Shown: in pieces, positions 59,452-64,000 of the stretch
Layout: each line of letters opens with the position of its first letter
How positions within the stretch are numbered: the first letter of the stretch is position 1
Origin: Streptomyces sp. MBT53
GTDB taxonomy: Bacteria; Actinomycetota; Actinomycetes; Streptomycetales; Streptomycetaceae
Length of the DNA stretch: 64,000 bases
Reading direction: 5' to 3'
Assembly: GCF_016654115.1 (NCBI RefSeq)
Contig: NZ_JAEQAZ010000010.1
Location: 28,736 to 92,735 of the forward strand
Translations under genes and position numbers: made by a program
Notes under the pieces: generated by a model
Databases searched by the model: none
Told to the model about the DNA's origin: nothing
The model's input: only the letters and a program-made list of their open reading frames with translations

Positions 59452-60414
59452 ATGGCTGAAGTTCTCGTCTACGTCGACCACGTGGACGGCGCCGTCCGCA
59501 AGCCCACCCTGGAGCTGCTGACGCTGGCCCGCCGTATCGGCGAGCCCGTCGCGGTCGCCCTCGGCTCCGGTGCCGAGAACACCGCCGCCGCGCTCGCCGA
59601 GCACGGCGCGGTGAAGGTGCTCACGCACGACGCCGCCGAGTACGCCGACTACCTCGTCGTACCGAAGGTGGACGCCCTCCAGGCCGCCTACGACGCCGTC
59701 TCCCCGGCCGCAGTCCTGGTGCCGTCCTCCGCCGAGGGCAAGGAGATCGCCGCCCGTCTGGCCGTGCGCATCGGCTCCGGCATCATCACCGACGCCACCG
59801 ACCTGGAGGCCGGTGACGAGGGCCCGGTCGCCACGCAGTCGGTGTTCGCCGCCTCCTTCACCACCAAGACCCGGGTCTCCAAGGGCACCCCGGTCATCAC
59901 CGTGAAGCCCAACTCGGCCGCCGTGGAGGCCGCCCCGGCCGCCGGTACGGTCGAGGCCCTCGCGGTCACCTTCTCGGACAAGGCCACCGGCACCAAGGTC
60001 ACCGCGCGCACCCCGCGCGAGTCGACCGGCCGCCCGGAGCTGACCGAGGCCGCGATCGTCGTCTCCGGCGGCCGTGGCGTCAACGGCTCGGAGAACTTCT
60101 CGATCATCGAGGCCCTCGCCGACTCCCTCGGCGCGGCCGTCGGCGCCTCGCGCGCCGCCGTCGACGCCGGCTGGTACCCGCACTCCAACCAGGTCGGCCA
60201 GACCGGCAAGAGCGTCTCCCCGCAGCTCTACATCGCCAACGGCATCTCCGGCGCGATCCAGCACCGCGCGGGCATGCAGACCTCGAAGACGATCGTGGCC
60301 GTCAACAAGGACGCCGAGGCCCCGATCTTCGACCTCGTCGACTACGGCGTGGTCGGCGACCTCTTCGACGTCGTCCCGCAGCTCACGGAGGAGATCAACA
60401 CCCGCAAGGGCTGA
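59452..60414 (+). CDS. etfA: Electron transfer flavoprotein alpha subunit
   Basis: 320 aa. The N-terminal domain is followed by the C-terminal FAD-binding domain with [27 protein letters not shown], the signature [21 protein letters not shown] (quoted in part) and [19 protein letters not shown]. Partner of EtfB, cotranscribed. ATG at 59452. Followed by a bidirectional hairpin. Confidence 0.96.
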   Translation: MAEVLVYVDHVDGAVRKPTLELLTLARRIGEPVAVALGSGAENTAAALAEHGAVKVLTHDAAEYADYLVVPKVDALQAAYDAVSPAAVLVPSSAEGKEIAARLAVRIGSGIITDATDLEAGDEGPVATQSVFAASFTTKTRVSKGTPVITVKPNSAAVEAAPAAGTVEALAVTFSDKATGTKVTARTPRESTGRPELTEAAIVVSGGRGVNGSENFSIIEALADSLGAAVGASRAAVDAGWYPHSNQVGQTGKSVSPQLYIANGISGAIQHRAGMQTSKTIVAVNKDAEAPIFDLVDYGVVGDLFDVVPQLTEEINTRKG

Positions 60415-60431
60415 TCTCCACAAGCGCCGTC

Positions 60432-60464
60432 AGGCCCCTGCGACCCGCGTGGTCGTGGGGGCCT
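60432..60464. terminator. Hairpin between etfA and the EEP gene
   Basis: AGGCCCC-TG-CGACC-CGCGT-GGTCG-TG-GGGGCCT: a two-part stem of 12 bp with an internal mismatch and a 5-base loop between convergent genes. Confidence 0.7.
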
Positions 60465-60482
60465 TGGCGTGTCCCGGGCCGC

Positions 60483-61376
60483 TCATCCCAGGCTGATCGT
60501 GGACTGCACGGGCAGATGGTCGCTGGGGAACTGGCTGTTCTCGGAGAACGTATCGATGGCCGTACGGCGCACGGTGACCCCCTCGCTGACCAGGATCCAG
60601 TCGATGCGGTTCCCGCTCGGGATCAGCGCGCGATAGCCGTGGAAGGTGCCGTACAGCGGCCCGCGCCCGGCCGCCGCGTCCCAGGTGTCCTTGAGGCCGG
60701 CGCCCAGCATCGTCTCGTAGACCGAGGTGGTGTACGCGGCGGTGTTGAAGTCGCCGGTCACCACGAGCGGCAGGGAGCGGTCGAGACGGGCGAGGCGCTC
60801 GGCGATGAGCGTGGCGGCACGCTCGCGCGCGTACTGACTCGCGTTGTCCAGATGGGTGTTGAGGACGTAGAACTGCCGTCCGCCGTCCCCGAGGTCGCGG
60901 AAGCGGATCCAGGTGGCGATGCGCGGGTGGTCGCCGCCCCAGGTGTTCGAGCCGATCACCGAGGGCGTGTCGGAGAGCCAGAACTGGTCGTACTCGACGG
61001 GGGCGAGCCGGCGGGTGTCGTAGAAGATCGCCGTCTCCTCGTCGAAGCTGCCGCCCTTGCGGCCGCCGCCGATCCAGTCGTAGTGCGGTGCGAGATCCTG
61101 CTTGATGTTCTGCAGCTGCGCGTAGAGGCCCTCCTGGGTGCCGATGATGTCGGGGGCCGCGCGGAGCAGCAGGTCGCGCATCACCGGGCGGCGGACCTTC
61201 CAGCTGTTGGGTTCCTCGCTGCTCGCGTAGCGCAGGTTGAAGGTCATGACGTCCAGCAGACGGGTCTCCTTCCGGGCGGTTCCGGAGCGTGCGGTTCCGA
61301 TGAGTGGCAGGGCGACGGCGGCCGCCACCAGTGTGGTGAGCCCGGCGCGCCGCGTCACCGTCCTGACAGTCGCCAT
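60483..61376 (-). CDS. Secreted endonuclease/exonuclease/phosphatase-fold protein
   Basis: 297 aa. A twin-arginine signal (VTRRAGLTTLVAAAVALPLIG) is followed by the EEP fold: MTFNLRYA, IIGTQEG, NTHLDNAS, VTGDFNTAAY and the terminal SDHLPV. Likely an exported nuclease, sphingomyelinase-like or phosphatase enzyme. ATG at 61376 with GGGAGGGG 6 nt upstream; the ATG at 61382 would be too close to it. Convergent with etfA. Confidence 0.88.
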   Translation of the reverse strand: MATVRTVTRRAGLTTLVAAAVALPLIGTARSGTARKETRLLDVMTFNLRYASSEEPNSWKVRRPVMRDLLLRAAPDIIGTQEGLYAQLQNIKQDLAPHYDWIGGGRKGGSFDEETAIFYDTRRLAPVEYDQFWLSDTPSVIGSNTWGGDHPRIATWIRFRDLGDGGRQFYVLNTHLDNASQYARERAATLIAERLARLDRSLPLVVTGDFNTAAYTTSVYETMLGAGLKDTWDAAAGRGPLYGTFHGYRALIPSGNRIDWILVSEGVTVRRTAIDTFSENSQFPSDHLPVQSTISLG

Positions 61377-61511
61377 GTGCATCCCCTCCCCTTGGGAGTC
61401 AGGATGAAGGGGCGGAGGGCCGGGCGGAAGAGGGCCTCGGGGCAGGAGTGAACGGTGTGGGTTCACCCCGTGGACAGGGTGTTGACCGGCGGGAAGATCC
61501 ACGGATAACTT

Positions 61512-61541
61512 CGCTCTACGGATTGTTGATTCCGTAGAGCG
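61512..61541. promoter_or_regulatory. Perfect 10-bp inverted repeat upstream of the lyase gene
   Basis: CGCTCTACGG (61512-61521) and CCGTAGAGCG (61532-61541) flank ATTGTTGATT. It ends 19 bp before the ATG, in an operator position. Its centre holds TTGTTGATTCC, matching the permease box at 36542-36552 at 10 of 11 bases. An IclR/AllR-type regulator is possible. Confidence 0.55.
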
Positions 61542-61560
61542 GAAACCTGGAGGCTGTGGG

Positions 61561-62865
61561 ATGGGTCAGGGCGAGCAGGAGAAGGTGGCGACGAGCCTCG
61601 CGGGCGCGGTCGGCGAGGAGATCAGCGCCTCCCTGGCATCGGTCGACGCCGAACTGGAGCGCCGCTACCCCGGCGACCCCGGCACCCGCCAGCCCGTCCA
61701 CACGGTCTACGTCCCCGGTGACGCCTTCGCCGCCGACACGATTCGCACCTGGGGCGACCGCGCCCTCGCCGCCCTCGACGAGCACGCCCCCGACGCCGCG
61801 TCCTTCGCCGCCGTCCTCGGCCTCTCCGACGAACTCGCCGAACCCGTCCACGCGCGCGTGCGGGCCAAATTGGAACGCGAGCCCATCGAGGACCTGCGGG
61901 TCGATTTCGAGGACGGCTACGGCCCCCGCCCCGACGCCGAGGAGGACGAGGCCGCCGCCCGCGCGGCCCGCCTGATCGCAGAGGCGTACCAGAAGGGCAC
62001 GGCGGCGCCGTACATGGGCATCCGGATGAAGTGCATGGAGGCGCCGGTGCGCGACCGGGGCATCCGCACCCTCGACATCTTCCTCACGGGACTGATGGCG
62101 GCCGGCGGACTGCCCGAGGGGCTGGTCCTGACCCTGCCCAAGGTGACCTACGCCGAGCAGGTCACCGCGATGGTGCGACTCCTGGAGGCCTTCGAGAAGG
62201 CACACGGGCTCGCCGCCGGCCGGATCGGCTTCGAGATACAGATCGAGACCAGCCAGTCCATCCTGGCCACCGACGGGACCGCCACGGTCGCCCGCATGAT
62301 CCAGGCCGCCGAGGGCCGCGCCACCGGCCTGCACTACGGCACCTTCGACTACAGCGCCTGCCTCGGAGTCTCCGCCGCCTACCAGGCCAGCGACCACCCC
62401 GCCGCCGACCACGCGAAGGCCGTCATGCAGGTCGCGGCGGCCGGGACGGGCGTACGCGTCTCGGACGGCTCCACCAATGTGCTCCCGGTCGGTCCGACGG
62501 ACCGGGTCCACGACGCCTGGCGGCTGCACTACGGCCTCACCCGGCGGGCGCTGGCCCGCGCGTACTACCAGGGCTGGGACATGCACCCCGGCCACATTCC
62601 CACCCGCTACGCCGCCGTCTTCGCCTTCTACCGCGAGGGCTTCGAACAGGCCGCCGCCCGTCTCGCCCGCTACGCCAACCGGGCCGGCGGCGACGTCATG
62701 GACGAACCCGCGACCGCCAAGGCCCTCAGCGGCTATCTGCTGCGCGGCCTGGACTGCGGCGCGCTCGACATCGCCGAGGTGGCCGGTGCGACCGGGCTGA
62801 CCCGGACGGACCTGGAGGGCTTCGCCGCGCCCCGCCGGGGTGACCTGACGGCGTCCGCGAAGTAG
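61561..62865 (+). CDS. HpcH/HpaI-type C-C lyase (DUF6986-like)
   Basis: 434 aa. A TIM-barrel citrate-lyase-beta/aldolase-like protein: the N-terminal half has VHTVYVPGDAFAADTI and DLRVDFEDGYG with acidic metal ligands; the centre has FEIQIETSQSIL, GLHYGTFDYSACLGVS; the C-terminal third is helical. From memory this is the DUF6986/'aldolase' family seen next to malate synthase and allantoin genes in other Streptomyces. Substrate unknown. ATG at 61561 with GGAGG about 8 nt upstream. The palindrome 19 bp upstream suggests tight repression. Confidence 0.75.
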   Translation: MGQGEQEKVATSLAGAVGEEISASLASVDAELERRYPGDPGTRQPVHTVYVPGDAFAADTIRTWGDRALAALDEHAPDAASFAAVLGLSDELAEPVHARVRAKLEREPIEDLRVDFEDGYGPRPDAEEDEAAARAARLIAEAYQKGTAAPYMGIRMKCMEAPVRDRGIRTLDIFLTGLMAAGGLPEGLVLTLPKVTYAEQVTAMVRLLEAFEKAHGLAAGRIGFEIQIETSQSILATDGTATVARMIQAAEGRATGLHYGTFDYSACLGVSAAYQASDHPAADHAKAVMQVAAAGTGVRVSDGSTNVLPVGPTDRVHDAWRLHYGLTRRALARAYYQGWDMHPGHIPTRYAAVFAFYREGFEQAAARLARYANRAGGDVMDEPATAKALSGYLLRGLDCGALDIAEVAGATGLTRTDLEGFAAPRRGDLTASAK

Positions 62866-62960
62866 CGGACCTGTCACAGCTGTCGCCGCCCCCTCCTGTT
62901 GTCACTGCCGCCCCGTAGGCTGTACGGCGTTCATGGTTGTGCCACAGAAACGGAGCGGCA

Positions 62961-64000
62961 GTGTCTTCGGGGGAGAGCGGACGCGTGGACGGAGTCGGCC
63001 GACTGCTGGCCGGGCGCTATCGCGTCGTGGCCCGGCTCGGGCGCGGCGGCATGGGCGTGGTCTGGCGCGCCGTCGACGAGGTTCTCGGCCGTGAGGTCGC
63101 GGTCAAGGAACTGCGCTCCTTCACCGACGACTACGCGCCCGAACTCGCCGATCTGCGGCTGCGGATGCAGCGCGAGGCGCGGGCGGCGGCGCGGGTCCGC
63201 CATCCCGGTGTCGTCGCCGTGCACGACATCGCGGAGGTCGACGGCCGCCCGCTGATCGTCATGGAGCTGATCGACGGTCCCTCCCTGGACGACGTGCTGG
63301 GGGAGCGCGGCCCCGTCGACCCGCGCGAGGCGGCGGGGATCGGCGCGAAGGTGATGGAGGCGCTGGCGGCCGCCCACGCCGCCGGTGTGCTGCACCGCGA
63401 TGTGAAGCCCGGGAACATCCTGCTGGAGCGCTCGGGCCGGGTCGTCCTCACGGACTTCGGCATAGCGACCATGGACGACCCGGGAGACGGTTCCGCCACG
63501 CACCTCACGCGCAGCGGCGAACTCATCGGCTCCCTGGACTACTTGGCCCCCGAACGCGCGCAGGGCGCCGACCCCGGCCCGGCCTCCGACGTCTGGGCCC
63601 TGGGCGCCACGCTGTACGCGGCCGTCGAGGGCGCCTCACCGTTCCGCCGCACCTCGACGTACTCCACGCTCACGGCGATCGTCGACGAGCCCCTGCCGGA
63701 ACCCCACCGCGCCGGACCGCTCACCCCCGTCCTGCGCCAACTCCTCGACAAACGCCCCGAGTCCCGCCCCGACGCCGACCAGGCACGCAGACTGCTGGAA
63801 GCGGTCGCGCAGGCGCCGGAGACGGACTCGCCGACAACTCTGTTGCGAGGGGCCGGGGGAGGGGCTGCCGCGGTGTCGGGGGCGGGAGAGCAGGTCCCCG
63901 GTTCTTCGGTGCGGCCGACTGGAGCGGATTCCCTCCCGCCGGATCCCACGCCCGTTTCCGCGCCTGCTCACACACCTGCTCCCACACCCGATCCCACCTC
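62961..64000 (+). CDS. Ser/Thr protein kinase, N-terminal part
   Basis: Partial, 346 codons before the window ends. Hanks-type kinase (about residues 15-285): Gly loop LGRGGMGVVW, Lys in VAVKEL, catalytic HRDVKPGN, DFGIA and the APE equivalent LAPERAQG. A Pro-rich linker (from about 300; TPVSAPAHTPAPTPDPT) follows, usually leading to a membrane helix and sensor domain that lie outside. GTG at 62961 has GGAG 6 nt upstream. Likely a membrane PknB-type kinase. Confidence 0.92.
   Translation, partial: MSSGESGRVDGVGRLLAGRYRVVARLGRGGMGVVWRAVDEVLGREVAVKELRSFTDDYAPELADLRLRMQREARAAARVRHPGVVAVHDIAEVDGRPLIVMELIDGPSLDDVLGERGPVDPREAAGIGAKVMEALAAAHAAGVLHRDVKPGNILLERSGRVVLTDFGIATMDDPGDGSATHLTRSGELIGSLDYLAPERAQGADPGPASDVWALGATLYAAVEGASPFRRTSTYSTLTAIVDEPLPEPHRAGPLTPVLRQLLDKRPESRPDADQARRLLEAVAQAPETDSPTTLLRGAGGGAAAVSGAGEQVPGSSVRPTGADSLPPDPTPVSAPAHTPAPTPDPT

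Noticed and set aside
1..64000. tRNA, rRNA, CRISPR, riboswitch or prophage elements
   Set aside because: No repeat-spacer array, cloverleaf, conserved rRNA stretch, integrase or phage gene was recognised by eye; a covariance-model search was not possible.

Overview
The window is chromosomal DNA of a Streptomyces or a very close relative. Nearly every gene has third-codon-position G/C, GTG starts are common, and the gene set is typical of the genus: BTAD/AfsR-type regulator, SpoIIE phosphatase with a serine kinase-like ATPase domain, DUF2630, DUF6214-like, DUF5134, DUF6421-like, Lrp, PaaX, and secreted plant-polymer hydrolases. No rRNA, tRNA, CRISPR array, prophage or intact insertion sequence is visible. 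I count about 54 protein genes. Two are cut by the window edges: a secreted protein at the left and a Ser/Thr kinase at the right.

Layout. 1-3.4 kb: a galactomannan-type unit (GH27 alpha-galactosidase, GH76 alpha-mannanase) behind two LacI-type operators shared with a divergent secreted gene. 3.4-13.9 kb: a hemerythrin/flavin-oxidoreductase pair, a large BTAD-ATPase regulator, an amidohydrolase, a DHA2 efflux pump, a GAF-SpoIIE-ATPase phosphatase and a methyltransferase. 14-21.5 kb: a large TerD-like protein, a HAD phosphatase, an Lrp regulator, a FUSC membrane protein preceded by an attenuator-like hairpin and followed by a decayed copy of its own 3' end, a lactonase-fold protein and a CbiX-like protein. 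21.6-30.4 kb: a DNA-repair-flavoured block (sugar kinase overlapping uracil-DNA glycosylase, a BNR-repeat protein, a HEAT-repeat protein, an AidB-like protein, a PaaX regulator). The BNR and HEAT genes each have a promoter matching the actinobacterial DNA-damage (PafBC-type) element. 30.4-35.1 kb: pectin/polysaccharide deconstruction (PL3 and PL1 lyases, CE1-type esterase with CBM2, SGNH esterase) with two LacI-type operators between the divergent arms. 35.1-45.4 kb: NCS2 purine permease, ferredoxin-NADP reductase, regulators, HAD, PAP2, an M56 peptidase with DUF5134, and a second FUSC gene coupled to MarR. 45.5-51 kb: a cytoplasmic clan GH-A glycosidase with carbohydrate-binding-like domains, two VOC proteins, a 146-bp MITE-like element, a GNAT and a GDPD. 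51.2-55.8 kb: a tightly overlapping DUF6421-SDR-threonine aldolase operon, then a leaderless transglutaminase-like gene with a B3/B4-domain gene. 55.8-64 kb: acyltransferase, DUF4395/thioredoxin pair, a flavin reductase behind a Cys-rich leader peptide, etfBA, a secreted endo/exonuclease/phosphatase-fold protein, an HpcH/HpaI-type lyase with a strong palindromic operator, and a protein kinase.

The window is mostly ordinary Streptomyces accessory and housekeeping content, and I do not see a clear-cut novel defence or biosynthetic system. The most interesting signals are regulatory: the paired DNA-damage promoters driving repeat-scaffold proteins of unknown function, the hairpin-plus-T-tract in the FUSC leader, the Cys leader peptide before the flavin reductase, and a sequence box shared by the purine permease and the lyase. 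The DUF6421 operon and the TerD-like protein are the best candidates for undescribed biochemistry.
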